A stretch of DNA of 64,000 bases from Nelumbo lutea. Lineage: Eukaryota; Streptophyta; Magnoliopsida; Proteales; Nelumbonaceae. Position numbers and translations under genes: made by a program. Positions 11,718-24,703 of this stretch are shown one piece after another. Where the stretch lies: assembly GCA_022828595.1 (NCBI GenBank), contig JAKGHH010000005.1, forward strand, positions 55,113,655-55,177,654. The letters run 5' to 3'. Each line of letters begins with the position of its first letter. The first letter of the stretch is position 1. Below the pieces are notes generated by a model. That model had not been told where the DNA came from, searched no databases, and saw only the letters and a program-made list of their open reading frames with translations.

Positions 11718-14507
11718 TCACTCCGCATCCTACGATCTTCACTGCCTAAAAATTCACTTTGGTCACATTAATTTTAGCCATTCGAAATCGATCATTCAGT
11801 AGAAGAAACGAATACAAAATCAACTGAAAACCCATCGGGTTTGTGTCAGTCCAAGCTCAAATTAATGGCAGAAGTTGAGTTGCAGATGCATTTCATTGAA
11901 GCATAAATGCATATATTTGTATCATTGTACGTATTACTTGAATCATGTCTATTGTGAGAAAATGCTGAAAGCTAAAGAAGATCATACCCACTACCCAGAC
12001 GGCCAGACCCAGTTCAGAAACCTTAACTGGGGTGATTTGAGTAGAATCTAGAATGACCAGGCCGTTCTGAGTCACCCAGCCCAAGCCAATCCAAGTTGCA
12101 GGTCTAATTCTCGATGAAATGCCTAGCCTGATTGAAGAGCGATCTATTATTACGTGACAAGTGACAACATCAACAGCTGGGGTTTAGGTGAAGGAACAAG
12201 TACAGAAAACTTTGGAGCTATTGGAAAAGAATATATAGGGTGCTACCTGCCATGTATATGGTTGATTGAAAGGCACATTCTTTCACACAACACATTCACT
12301 TTTTCAACACAAATCCATGTTTCATGGTCATTTCATGATGTTCCATGAATGACAGCTGGATCTGTCCCTTATTGCATATTCCATAATTTCAAACCATATG
12401 AAATCAACAGCAAATTAGTTACAGGAGTTCTCTCATGTTTTCTTGTGATTTGATTCCTTTAATTTGAATAAAAGAAATTAAGAACTAGGAACGATGGCAA
12501 ACAAGACAGTGTTGGATCTTTTCATGGGTCACACCATGTTTGCTTAGGCATTAAATTCAGGGACCTGCAGCTTGGAAACTTGACAAATATATGTTTTGAA
12601 TTAGGGTTTGAGATTGTTCTTTCTTTTTCACTGGAATAGTCCTAAACATCAACCAATTTTTTTGCCAAAATGCACCAAATCTGATCATGAGAAAAACCCA
12701 AGCCCAACACTGGCATCTAAATTAATCAACAATTGAATTCAAGTCTTTTCCAATGGCCCAAGTCATGAAGAAATCTTTTATAAACACAACATTTAATGGA
12801 GAGACTAAAGTGGGAATGAAAATGGTGGTATTTTTTTATGAAATAATCTGAGTGATTTTCCTTTTTATCTTTTAAACATCAATCAACCTGACGACTCTGC
12901 AATCAGCCTCTTTATTCAAACAGATTGCAATTGACCTCTAGCTTAAGGTTCTTTTTTCTTTTCTTTTTTTTTTAGCTGGTAGATAGTAATTTTTTGCTTG
13001 TTTTTTTCCTTTTGTATTTCTTCTCTTTCTCTGCAGACTTAGGTAAGCAATGAAGTAATTCTCTTAAACTACTACAATATATACCAAACTTTATCATTTA
13101 CATCAAAATAATGAAACCACTCCCACCCATCTTGAATGCCATTATCTCCCTTATAAAATAACTTGGACCAAGCTGTGCATGTCCCCATGAATCATGCATC
13201 TGGGTTGGGCTTCCCATATAAATTTAGTGCATCCATGCATGCTATGTGATGGCCATGGGAATGGGAATGGGTACCCCAACAAAGCTGCCCAATGGGCATG
13301 CTGGTGGCCCTTGGACCTTGTCATTGTTCTTAAATTGCACAAACAATCAATATGTCAGGCCCCCTGCAGCTCCGGGCCCAACGAGTCGTTGAACTATCTG
13401 GACCTGGGCATTTCTTCTCATTATGCAGAATTCTAGATTGGCCTGTCAAATGGGACTTGCTAATTATTGGTTTCCGGGTCTCTGGTTGGCGGGTCCTAAC
13501 CTGGTTTGTATGTCACCCGACCCAAACAGACTGCTCACTAAACCCTACTATCTTGGAACCTTGCATGTATAGATCAATTCCAACATGCAGTTCATTACCT
13601 AGGGCATCTTCCATTGGGTGAGATGATTGTACTCCCCACTTGGTCTGCACTTTTCTTTGCAGTAATAGCTTAGCTGAGTGGTCTGATCCTCTTTCTCTCT
13701 GTTTATGTTGACTCTCAAATGCTTGTAAGCTGTAAAGCTTAATTTATTACTAAGATCAAAATGTGGGTATTACTATTAGGAATATTATCTGAAGCATGGC
13801 TTCAATTTTATTGAGAGGAGAGAGTAGAATAATATTAATAATAGTAAAAATAAAATAAAACAAGTAAATTAATGATCAGAGACAACTTACTGGTACAATC
13901 TCATTAGATTGACCTCTTTTGCCTGGCAAAAAAAATAAAAATTCACACTCACCGACCTCACATGATTCAAGAAGAATGAAGCAGCATTAGTACATGGGTA
14001 TTCTCACATACCCCATGACTGTAGAATGAAAGTGAACATAAATGAGTACATGAACAATAGAATATTTGAGAAAACAAATAAAAAGTGGAGAGGGTGGGGA
14101 CATGGTAATTCAATGCCATCATCGAAGAAAAAGCAAACAAGGAGGTGTGTGTGTGGTATCTATCTATCATCTTTTGCCCACTCATTTCTTGAGAAGTGGA
14201 GAGTGATGATATGCATATAAATAGGGGATGGGTTGGGGCTCTCTATTTATTATTGTTGGATTGATGCTTCACATTATGTATAAAGGAATTCTACTTTGTA
14301 CAGCAATCAATATCAGCCCTTGTGGTAGGAGAGGGACCACCTTTTGATTTAGTCTTTCACAATAAATAGTGTGAACCTTACAGGCTTTTTGTACCACTAG
14401 GCTGCTAAGTATGAATATAAAAGGGCATTTTCTTCTACTCTTGGAGGAAAATTGGATTACTTAATATTCAGCAAAAAACATTGGCATGTGCTCATATATT
14501 TGGTTAT

Positions 14508-14553
<46 letters not shown>

Positions 14554-17500
14554 GGATTAAGTGGTCAATCAAAATCATTGGTTTGATTCATAGCCCTCCA
14601 TATTAGCCACGTGGACAATTTTTTCTTCCACCTCAGCCCCATTACTGAGTTCAGCCTCCTACAATAGAAACAACATATCACTGTTTAGGGCTTCCCTGTC
14701 CAGTCAGGATCATTAGGTACACCCTATCACAGTTATGCCTTTCTAAATATGGACTTCTCCATGTAACTGGAGCCTGTTAAGGTGTTCGTTCTTTTCACCA
14801 GTTTTTAATGAGAAGCGGAAAAGGTAAAGAGACTCTACCTTGGCCATGTGGTAAAGCTTTCTAATAAATGAAAATGGCAGGTGAAGAAGAGAGTAGTTAG
14901 AAATTGTGGATCCTTTGGTCCTACCACATCAACTGCCTAAAGGAAAGCATCTAAATAACAATTTAGTGTTGTTTTAATTATCATCATTCCATCCTCCTAA
15001 TGAAGAACTTATTAGCAAAAAAATAAGAAGGAAGAAGGCACTAGTGTGAACAGTAAGGACCAATGAGGAACGTGAAGGTCTAGACAAATGATCTGCAGCA
15101 AGTTAGCCCTTTGATGGCCACTAGAAGGATACTTGCATGGTCAGAAGCAAGGTAGCAACAGAGTCGACCTTGAATCTGAATAAAAGATTAAAAGGGCAAT
15201 AATTCACTGGGAGAACTTGGACCCACCATTAATGGGTCTCAAAACTCTCAGCTAAGAAGTTAGAACTTGCCCTCCCAAAAGCATAGTACAACATAGTTTA
15301 GAAATTAGTCAATCTCTAGATTGGATATGAGTTTCTTTCTCCTTTTTTTCTTCTGGACTAAGCAATCCCTAAATAGGATCATACATTCCAATCCAGATTT
15401 CCTCCTCACAGCACTTGCAATCTCCCCATGAATGAAAACATACAAGTATGGGAGAGGCTCCTGATGTGCCTCTGCAATGTGCTGTGAGGACCATTCTGTG
15501 AGGAGATTGGAACTCCAAGCATTCAAACTGTTTTTTGGGTCATTCAGCTTGAATTTCATGAGTGGAAATGGAACAAATTCTGCAAAGTCACAAGTTCCAT
15601 GGAATTCAAATGACACCCATCCAACCCCAAAGGATTTGAAATTCATCAATTTTGCAGGATTAATTCAAGGGGATGGTTCTGAGTGGTAAAAGTTCTTCCA
15701 GTGAGAGTTTGACCGATCAACCCCCTCCCCTGTGCATACGCCTTAGTATAAGGTGTTAAGTACAGGAGATCTGGACCAAAGAAAAGGACCTTGTCGTCCA
15801 CGGCAGAGGCCTTCTCTATGCTAAAATTTGGCAAGTGAACAAGAGATGAAATGACAGATCACATGGAACCCTAAATCCCGCCACTTCAACTACCATATAT
15901 TGAAAAAAGAAAGAAGAGAACAAAAAATGAAAGAGATATCCTAAGTGCAATTCCATACAACATGTTCTTTTTTAATTGGAACATTTAGAGAGGAAAAGAT
16001 GTATACTGATGTCATGGCTCCCGTGGCCTGCACAATAACAGTCATCCAAGCCTTAGCTTGAGTGACTATGACATCATTTACCTCTTTCTTAGGATGTAAA
16101 TATTTTGTCCCACTCAAGAAGATAAAGAATCAACCTGAAATTTTTGGGGGGATTGTAATGGACAAGAAGTACTTAAACAGTTAAACTTGTATAAAGTTCA
16201 GCCAAAAGCAACACTTTTTTAAATGCCCACTTAATTTTATATTTATTGGATAAGATCTAGCTTAACTAAAATCTTACTTACCTAACAAGAAAAAAAAAGC
16301 ATAAAGAAAAAATGTGGCCCATCAAAATCACACAAATAATTCAAGTAAAAAACAAGAGTCCTACATAAAATATCTTGTATTGTTTAAGCCAGTGGAAACA
16401 ACAAGAACCCACCCTTTTTGCAGACCTATTGCTTTGGTGGGTTGCACTGAGCTGGAGATTATTCTTTTATTAATTCAAAGAAGAAAGAACCAGAGAAAGA
16501 AAAGGAGGGTAAGAGAAACCTGGATTGGGAAGAGAATGATTTTACAGTGATGGTTTACAGGTGATTCACCAGATTATTTCCAAAAGGGGAATATCCCTTT
16601 GGGTAGCTCCTATATTGAGTATAACTGGCAACCATGCTGATGACCGAGCAAAACCCATTAAGCAACTTATTATTCCTGATCATTAATACATGTTTTCAGA
16701 ACTTTCAGCAACAATCCAGCTTTGGTGGCCCATTTTTTCCTGAAAGAAGAAAAGATGAAGAAGAAGAAGAAAACAGAATTAAAAAAAGTGGTACCCACAT
16801 ACACTGAGAAACCCACCATGAATCTTCATCATGTTCTAAGAACCAACAGATAAATGGACTCCGTACCTGAAATGAATCCCCCTTTTTTGTTTTGTAAAGC
16901 TTGTGTCCTTTAGTGCGGTGGCAGTGCATAGTGTACAGGGCCAATAACCTGAGAAAAGATACTACGGGTCTCACCAATTACAGCCTCTTCTCGGTTGATC
17001 ATTTGGTAAAACAATTATTTGTTGGAGTGGGTTCTGCTGTTCTGGTTGGTACTGCTGTAAGGTTCAGAACATGTCTAAGTCAATTCATTGATCATTCTAG
17101 AGGACCTGATCTTTTTGTACCAGAAAAGAAGAACCTGATTTCTGTTCGGTTCCCGCAAGAATTCAACTCGAAACGTTTTACAGGTTTGGTCAACATTAAA
17201 TTAAAATCTACCTGGGTTGAATGGATCTCATTTATTATTCTCATGCTCAGACAATGAAATACTGTGGTCATAATCTCTGTTTGAATGGTTCAAGGGAACT
17301 GTAGCAACACATCGAGTGAGTTTATCTTGAGTTCAAGATTGAAGACAACTTAATTTCAATCCCTTAATTAAAATAAAATATAGAATTAATTAAGTAGGAA
17401 AGAAAAGAAAAGAAAATCATCCTCAAGAGTTTGTTTTTCTCATCTGATCCCTTGTCATATTAAAGTGCTTTCTGGAATTGAATATTCGATGGAAAGCTTC

Positions 17501-18560
17501 CACTTAAACATCATAAGAAGAAGTAGCTAATCGAAGCAAAGCAAAATAGATATAGCTCTAGGCAAACTGTTCTGTTGAATTTAGCTACGTATGGATAGAG
17601 AGATGAGATCATCCCAAAAGGATATCATATCAGATGTAGATGACCCATCTTTAAAAAAATAATTTAAAAAAAAAAAGTAAAAACTATTTTCTCAAAGACA
17701 ACTACTTGGCTATGCTGGAAATAATATCTACTTATGATGTTTGTGGTGCAATGAAGATCTATTGAAAATTTGAAGTTGCGAAAAAATATATATATTTGGG
17801 CTACTTGTGATCAAATGCTAGTTGCATGGATACGTCATGAATTGGATTCTTGCCAATATAAAAGACATAACTTAAAGAAAAAAAATAATGGTATAAGTAA
17901 ATGAAGCTTCATCATAATATCATCTTAATTAGTTAATTAATGTATATGGTAATTGTGTGAACAATTTCAGTTTTGGATCCATCTTCAACAAATTAATAGA
18001 ATAAAGATAGCTGATAAAAAAGCATAATTTTTTACTTCAGTCACAAGACAAAACCAACGGGACAATTTAAAATTAGATTTTTGGAAATGACTTTTATAAT
18101 TTGTTATTTTGAATATTAAGTACTTTATGTTGTTTATTTAACCCAATACAAAAAGTACATGGTGTTATGTGATATTTAAAGACCAAACCTGAAAGACAGA
18201 AATTGATTGAAAGGAAACCTGTAAAATCATTAAAATACCTTTATAAGCTCCACGGATTCATCACTTAACCAATTTTTTTGTTTGTCAACCTCACAGATGA
18301 TGCTATATATATTCAATCTGAATCTCCTACGCTTAGGCTTTTATGCTAAGTCGTACACTAACCAATGATAATTTCTCAAAATTCAGCAGATGGTTTTGAT
18401 TGGTTAAGCTCTTGTACTTAGGAATCAATAGCTACTCTCACATTTTAGAGTTTTACTTTAACCAATCAAAATCACCCGGTAAATTATTTTGGATTCTCAT
18501 TGATTAATGTACAATTTAGCATGAAAGCCTAAGTATAGGAGATCTAGTATCATATATTCA
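11718..18560. other. Long intergenic stretch without recognisable gene
   Basis: Nearly 7 kb in which I find no supported gene. Candidate frames (15305-15649 minus, 15646-15834 minus, 16901-17257 plus) are unrecognised, lack splice partners and have no obvious domain. The sequence is fairly complex and poor in the repeat families that fill the rest of the window, so non-coding RNA, distal regulatory DNA or an unrecognised gene cannot be excluded. It includes a (CT)n microsatellite. Confidence 0.4.
14510..14548. repeat. (CT)n microsatellite
   Basis: Almost perfect CT dinucleotide run of about 39 bp with one CCCT interruption near its left end. Confidence 0.95.
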
Positions 18561-18823
18561 TGTGTTATCCTTTTCATTCTGATTTCTTTGAATATATAGC
18601 TGAATATACAGTAATTAAAGACTGATTTGTTTCTACCTACAGCTATACTGATTTACAAAGATTTAAGGCTGATTTATCTCTACCTACAACTATGCTGATT
18701 TACAGAGATTTAAGGCTGATTTATCTCTACCTACAACTAGCTATACAATATTCTTATGGAAAGATAATATGAATACAAAATAAAGGGGCTGTACAAAATA
18801 AATGTTTGCTCTATATGGCAACA
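18561..18823 (-). repeat. 3' LTR of Copia 1
   Basis: Begins on the - strand with TGTTGCCATATAGAGCAAA, matching the right-hand LTR. It contains a 47-bp tandem unit (GCTGATTTATCTCTACC... to ...CAGAGATTTAAG) in two to three copies. Its U5 end is shorter than that of the other LTR, ending near TGTGTTATCC (+ strand). Confidence 0.85.
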
Positions 18824-18835
18824 TCCCCCCTCAAA
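18824..18835 (-). other. Polypurine tract of Copia 1
   Basis: On the - strand TTTGAGGGGGGA lies directly before the 3' LTR start TGTTG, the usual place for the plus-strand primer. The RNase H frame ends just upstream. Confidence 0.85.
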
Positions 18836-19490
18836 TTGATGCTGGTTGATCAAGAAGCATCAATTTTCCAAGAAGAAATTGATGGCGATGTCGAGTAAGA
18901 GACTTGGTAAATACATCGAAAATTTGCAAAGCTGTGGAAACATGTGGAAGAGAAATAACTCGAGTATTTACAGCATCTCGAATATAATGACAGTCAACTT
19001 CAATGTGCTTGGTGCGCTCATGGTAGACTGGATTAGTAGCAATTTGAATAGCACTGGTATTATCTGCATGTAGAGGAGTGGGATTAGATTGAGGAAATCC
19101 AATCTCAGTCAGCAATCCTTGAAGCCAAGTAATCTCAGAGCAGGCAACAGACATAGCCTGATATTCAGATTCAGTAGAAGATTTAGAGACCCGATCTTGT
19201 TTCTTACTCTTCCATGAGATCAAAGAATCCCCAAGAAACATACACCAACCTGTAACAGAGCGGCGAGTATTTGGGCAGCCAGCCCAATCGGCATTGCTAA
19301 AAGCACTAAGGCGCAAAGAAGACCCAACGGGAAAAAATAAACCACGACATGGAGTACCCCGAAGATATCTTATGATGCGACGAACTGCAGCCAAGTGAAG
19401 ATAACGGGGAGAGTGCATAAACTGACTAACTTGCTTGACAGCAAAGGAGATGTCAGGTCTGGTAATAGTCAGGTAGTTTAAGCTACCCAC
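18831..19490 (-). pseudogene. Copia 1 RNase H domain
   Basis: C-terminal part of the Copia polyprotein, 219 residues open. It starts in the RT-RNase H connection (GSLNYLTITRPDISFAV), then SNADWAGCPNTRRSVTGW with the first catalytic aspartate, KSSTESEYQA with the catalytic glutamate, LHADNTSAI with the third acidic residue, and ERTKHIEVDCHYIRD near the end. The stop lies against the polypurine tract, as in intact Copia elements. The preceding 240 bp that link it to the RT domain contain stops, so this is a broken remnant rather than a gene. Confidence 0.9.
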
Positions 19491-19727
19491 TAATTGTCAA
19501 TACAAAGATGGATCAGTAAGTAGCTCTCCCTCATCCGAGTGGTACTTGACATTCATTTCGAGAAGAGTATCAACCAATGAAGAATCCTAAAGACCAGCCA
19601 ATGCAACTAAATCTTGAGTATATTTATGCTGATTGAGAAATATATCAGAGGAGTTAGATTGAACTTTCAATCCCAAGAAATATGTAAGGTGGCCAAGATC
19701 CTTCATATGAAAGGACTCTTGAAGACG

Positions 19728-20320
19728 CTATTGAAGCTGAGTAATCAATAAAGAATATGTTCCTGTTATAACTATGTCACCAACATAGACCAAAAGAAGG
19801 ACAATTCCACTAGAAGTTTTATGAAGGAATAGAGAAGAGTCAAATTGACTTTGCACAAATTTAAACTGTAGCAAGGTAGATCTGAACTTCTCAAACCATG
19901 CACAGGGAGCTTGTTTTAAACCATACAATGAGCAATTCAACTTACAAACTTCCAAAGTAGATGAGGAAAACAAATCAAGAGGAGGTGTTATGTAGATATC
20001 TTCTTTGAGATCACCATGGAGAAAAGCATTTTTGACATCCATTTGTTTAAGTAGCCAACCCTGTGAAGCAGCAATGGCAAGGATTGTTCGCACAGTAGTC
20101 ATTTTAGCCACCGGAGCATATGTCTCCTCATTGTCCACCCCATACTCCTGTCGATTACCAAGAGCAACCAACCTAGCCTTATAGCACCCTAGAGTCCCAT
20201 CAGAGCGAAGTTTCACTGAGTAAACCCACTTACACCCAATAGGTTTAACTTTGGGTGGACATGGAACAATATCCCATGTATGATTATCCTGAAGAGCTCA
20301 AAGTTCTTCTTGCATTGCTT
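19728..20320 (-). pseudogene. Copia 1 reverse transcriptase, inactive YVGD box
   Basis: Reverse transcriptase domain of Copia 1. Visible family motifs are YKARLVALGNRQ, YAPVAKMTTVRT, QMDVKNAFLHGDL with the first catalytic aspartate, and SLYGLKQAP. The second catalytic box reads YVGD instead of YVDD: the codon at 19779-19781 is GGT, one transition away from GAT. That aspartate binds catalytic metal in all reverse transcriptases, so the enzyme would be dead even if the frame were open. The frame is lost upstream of about 20216 and downstream at 19727. Confidence 0.92.
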
Positions 20321-20449
20321 GTTGCCAACACTCATGCTTAACTGCCTGGGAGTAAGAAGATGGAACCGAAATAGAGGATAAAGCAGCATTAAAGGATGTA
20401 TGATAGGAGCCATACCAATTAGGAGGATGGGAGACTCTAGTGGAGCATC

Positions 20450-21425
20450 TCAAGATAGCCAGAGCAAGATCAGGTGACAGATCTGGAGTCGGAAGGGGCG
20501 GTGGAGAAGAAGACGATTCATCAAAGTTAGGAAGAATAGCAATATCGAAGAATGCCTGATCACAAGCTGGAAAGAAAAACTGATTATCAAAGAAAACAAC
20601 ATTGTGAGAAACACAAAGCTTCTTAGAAGAGGAACCATAACAAACAAACCTTTATGATTTGTACTATATCCCATAAATGCACATTTAATAGATTGAGTAG
20701 AAAGTTTATGACGTTCTAGAGGAGGCAAATGAACGAAACAAACACAGCCAAATGTATGTAAATGCCCATACTGAGGATGTTGTTGATAAAAACGAAAATA
20801 AGGAGACTCAAGGTTCAGAGTTTGAGAAGGCAGTCTATTAATAAGATAAACTGCTGTAGATAAAGCTTCTACCCAGAACTGAGGAGGAACGGAAGACTCA
20901 AGTAACAAAGTACGAGCAACTTCTAAGGGATGACGATTCTTTCTCTCTGTCATACCATTTGGTTGAGGTGTGTGTGGACAAGAACGTTGTGAGAGAATAC
21001 CTTTTTTCATTTAAAAAATCATGAAGTACATGAGACATGTATTCTCCACTAGAATCAGATCGAAGAACTTTAATCACAGTAGAAAATTGAGTTTCAACAT
21101 GTGCAACAAAAGTCTTGAAGACTGAAAAAACATCAGATTTGGAATGAAGAAAATAAATCCAAGTAAATTGACTATAGTCATCAATAAATGTCACAAAATA
21201 CTTATAATGTGCATGAGAGATAACATGTGTAATCCCCCATACATCACTATGAATAATATCAAAGCATTTATCTGCATGACTACCGGGAAGAGGAAAAGGA
21301 AGAATTTTACTTTTTCCCAATTTACAAGTTGAACAATCAAATGAAAGGCTTGAAATTTTATCATTATTGCCTAATAAACCAGAATTCAACAAGACAATAT
21401 AGTAGAATTGGGGTGTCCCAAACAT
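20450..21425 (-). pseudogene. Copia 1 integrase, frameshifted
   Basis: Integrase core of Copia 1 in two frames. The first part (21425-21005) has CSTCKLGKSK (zinc-binding end), HSDVWG with the first catalytic aspartate, FIDDYSQFTWIYFL and LRSDSSGEYMS with the second. After a slip at a homopolymer near 21005-21015, the second part gives HTPQPNGMTERKNRH with the catalytic glutamate, then FWVEALSTAVYLINRLP and FGCVCFVHLPP. All three DDE residues are present but are not in one frame. Confidence 0.9.
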
Positions 21426-22815
21426 TTATGCCACACCTCATTTTTATTACTAACAATAGAACATGCAAAAGAAACATTACTAGGAATGGAAATGTGCAAA
21501 GAAAATAAACGTCCGACTTTAGGCCCCTTAGCGATCACCGTCCCCAATTCCTGATCCTGCACACAACAACCATAACGAGAAAAATGGACATTATAGTTAT
21601 TTTCTACTAATTGGCCAACTGAAAGAAGATTATCAGAAAGTCCAAGTGATATAAGAGCATTGTTGAAAACCAGAGTAATATCACCAACACCAGTAATGGG
21701 CAAATAATTTTCATTAGCAACTAGAATATTTTCTGAACCATGATAGGACTGGACATTTTGTAGCAAATTAGCAGAACTAGTCATGTGATTTGATGCGGCA
21801 GAATCAACAAGCCAAGACTTAGATAAAGAATTACCATTACCTTGGAGTCTCAGAGCTGAGAGGGCTAAAACTATCATTTGTTGCACCATTTCAGGAGTAA
21901 GAACAATGGATTGAGCGTTTTGATTGACTACTGACATAGTTGAGGGCCCAGTTTGAATCTGATCCGTAGAAGAATTGCCAACTGTTGCTTGAAAAGCAGT
22001 GTTTTGATGATTTTGAGGGCGAGTTAAACAATCTTTGATGATGTGCCCATGCTTTTTGCAATAATTGCAAAATTTCTGGGTACAATTTGTTGCAATATGC
22101 CCATAATTCTTGCAATTAAAACACTGAACCTTACTCATATCTTTACCCTTGCTTTTTTCGTGAACCGAAAATGCCATGTGTGTTGTAGTCATTTTCTCCT
22201 GTTCAAAAGTGGTTTGTGTAAGAAGACGTTGTTCCTCACAAAGCAATTCACTGAAGCACACATCCAAGGTAGGGGAGGATGACGATTCATCAAATTAGAA
22301 TGAGCATTTTCAAAATCTGAATGTAGCTTCATCAGAAACTGATCACGCTTGCTAATTTCATAAATAGCCAATACATCAGTAAGAGAAACTTTAGACACTA
22401 CAACACACACTATATCAGAAAATTCAGCCCATAAATTTTGAAAACCAGAATAGTAATCTTGAATAGAGAGACTCCCCTGTGTATAATCTACAATTTCACA
22501 CTCCAATTGAAATCTCCTAGCTGAATTTGTTTGATTATAAACCTTTTTCAAATATTCCCACATGGTTTGAGCACTTCTATAGGGGCGTAAATTGAGAACA
22601 ATTTTAGAACCACATGACCCGGTAATCCAAGACATCACCCTAGCATCTTTGATTTTCCATTCAGCTAATTTAGTAGCATCTGCTAGAGCTGGAGTAGTAC
22701 CATTAATATGTCCCCATAACTCTTTTCCAATAACATATAAACAGAATTGAAATTCCCATGCCAAATAATTTTTTCCTATAAATTTAACACAAAATTCAGA
22801 GTGGTTACCAGCCAT
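21386..22815 (-). pseudogene. Copia 1 gag, zinc knuckles and protease
   Basis: Gag begins at the ATG at 22815 (MAGNHSEFCVKFIGKNYLAW), the usual Copia start, and runs through the UBN2-type capsid region (WEYLKKVYNQTN, FLMKLHSDFENA). A frameshift at about 22270-22280, in a C-rich tract, moves it into the frame that ends at 21386. That part has two CCHC knuckles, CFNCKNYGHIATNC and CNYCKKHGHIIKDC (22123-22028), a protease site reading LVDSAASNHM where the usual form is D-S/T-G-A, and WHKCLGHPN of the pre-integrase domain. Another frameshift follows near 21390-21410. Confidence 0.9.
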
Positions 22816-22995
22816 TTTCAGTAGAAAATAAGACAAATATAGAGAGATAAGCAACCCAAAATATGACCGGAAAGAAATTACCAAAATACATGAGATTTCT
22901 AAAGAAAATTACCCAGATGGAACTTGCAACCTATGGTGGCCTGAAATTCCAATGTCACCCAAGAATAACCAGAAATTCCAAAACTCTAAGACAAT

Positions 22996-23008
22996 GGCTC
23001 TGATACCA
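22996..23008 (-). other. Primer binding site of Copia 1
   Basis: On the - strand TGGTATCAGAGCC directly follows the 5' LTR end. It is complementary to the 3' end of plant initiator tRNA-Met, the standard minus-strand primer of Copia elements. Confidence 0.93.
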
Positions 23009-23291
23009 TGATAACTTTTCCTTCGACAGAATTTTGATTGAATGGCTCAATGCCTTTTCATTCTGATTTCCTTGAATATATAGTAATTAAAGGCTGATTT
23101 GTCTCTACCTACAGCTATATTGATTTATATAGATTTAATGCTGATTCATCTCTACCTACAGCTATACTGATTTACAGAGATTTAAGGCTGATTTATCTCT
23201 ACCTATAGCTATACAATCTTCTTATGGAAAGATAATATAAATACAAAATAAAGAGGTTGTACAAAATAAATATTTGCTCTATATGGCAACA
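23009..23291 (-). repeat. 5' LTR of Copia 1
   Basis: 283 bp, TGTTGCC...TTATCA on the - strand, followed at once by the primer site. It shares the 47-bp-period tandem repeat with the 3' LTR and adds a U5 end (about 35 bp, including TTCTGTCGAAGGAAAAG) missing there. Confidence 0.9.
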
Positions 23292-23640
23292 ATTTTGACA
23301 GGGAAGCGGATTGTAGTTGATTAGCCAGTGAAGATGTGTCCTAATTACTTCTATCTTCATCAACCATAAATAGTGAAATAAATTATACATTGAGTGGACC
23401 TAGGAATATATCCAAATCTGATAAAATAGAAAGTTCAAGTTACATTCAAATCTAATTTATTTTGAATACAAACTTGATTAGATTTATTCACTATACATTA
23501 AAAAAAATCATTAAAATGTCATTTGAAGAACTTAAACTCGCTTTTTCTTAATTTGTTAAGCATAATCAACTTAGCCAGTAAAAATACACAAGTACTTATC
23601 CAGGTTTAATTTTAGTCTAAAAAATATATAGAGACTACAT

Positions 23641-23999
23641 TATTTTGATTTGGACGAATTGGACAGACCAATAAGATATATTGAATTGGACCAGTCTAGA
23701 CTTAATGGTCCAAATTATTATTAGATTGGATTGGACCTGGTCCATCCTTAATAGATTTATATTGGATTGGGTCAAATTGAACCAATACCCAGTCTATTGA
23801 TGGAAGATTAGAATACAAGTGTCAAACGACCAAGTATGGGTTGGAACCAATCTAAATTAAAACCAATTGAACAGATTGGATGGTTCAAACATTGAATTGG
23901 ACTAGTCCAAAATGGTCTAGAGTATCGATCGGATTGGATTGGACCTAGTCCATTTGTAATGAATTCATACTAGACCAAATCCAGCCTGATTGACACCCC
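23641..23999. mobile_element. hAT-type MITE, family A copy 2
   Basis: Left end truncated. The body has GGATTGGACCTGGTCCATC and the other family A words, and the right end is CCTGATTGACACCCCC. It lies just beyond the 5' LTR of Copia 1. Confidence 0.6.
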
Positions 24000-24446
24000 C
24001 CCTACACACAGATACACACATATTTATAGATAATACATGCATACTTACATATGCATATATACCTAAATAAATATAACTTATATAGGCCATGTTTGGCAAG
24101 CCTTTCCGTGTGGTTTTCTTTTTCCATTTGGTAACAAAAAGCTGGTGAGACCAGTAGATACATGCATGGAAAGAACTGAAAAGGATTGAAAATGCCAAAT
24201 TTCAGAAAGTTTCAAATGAAGTTTTTGGTCTTTTTTCATGATAAATAGCCTATAAATGCATTTTTAAAAGCTTGGTAGACTAAACCACCTGCCAAACGGT
24301 CGTTGTCTTTAAAGATAAGACCCCAAAAACTTAATATGCCCTTTTGGCTATCTAGGCTGTTGGAAGATCTTTCTAAAAAGATTTATCGGCATCATAATTT
24401 AAGTTTTTCTAACGTGATAGTAAAACAAAATCATACCCTATCAAAA

Positions 24447-24703
24447 GGTTGTGTTTGGTTGCTTTGCAAATTTATTTGCATTGATGCAAAGCCATGATAG
24501 TGCAAATGATTTCAATGCAAATTTTGATTTGTTTTTCAAAAATTTATCTTATTTTATTTGATCACAGTACAAATGAAGTAAAATAAGACAGCAGAATAAA
24601 GTAAAACCCAAAACAAAATTAAACCAAAATCTGCATTATTTTCATTTACATTCCCATAATTTGTATTAATACAAATAAAATTACACTGCAATCAAATACA
24701 ACC
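24447..24703. mobile_element. MITE with GGTTGTGTTTGGTTGC ends
   Basis: 257 bp, ends GGTTGTGTTTGGTTGC and GCAATCAAATACAACC, inverted repeats alike at 14 of 16 positions. Further in, GCAAATTTATTTGCA-like words repeat in both arms. The flanks share AAA. Non-coding; a Harbinger-like or related miniature element is my guess. Confidence 0.6.

Larger units (their letters stand above)
18561..23291 (-). mobile_element. Copia LTR retrotransposon 1, decayed
   Basis: A 4.7 kb element read on the - strand. It has an LTR pair (23009-23291 as 5' LTR, 18561-18823 as 3' LTR), a tRNA-Met primer site (22996-23008), gag with two zinc knuckles, protease, integrase, reverse transcriptase and RNase H in Copia order, and a polypurine tract (18824-18835). 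Several frameshifts and stops and a mutated RT active site show it cannot move by itself. No identical target duplication is visible: the flanks are ATTCA and ATTTT. The 3' LTR lacks about 35 bp near its U5 end compared with the 5' LTR. Confidence 0.93.

Noticed and set aside
15305..15834. Two minus-strand frames of 114 and 62 residues as a possible small gene
   Set aside because: No recognised domain, no convincing splice junction joining them and no conserved start context; left as unassigned sequence.
18551..18560. Target duplication for Copia 1
   Set aside because: ATTCA on the left and ATTTT on the right share only the first three bases, too weak to claim.
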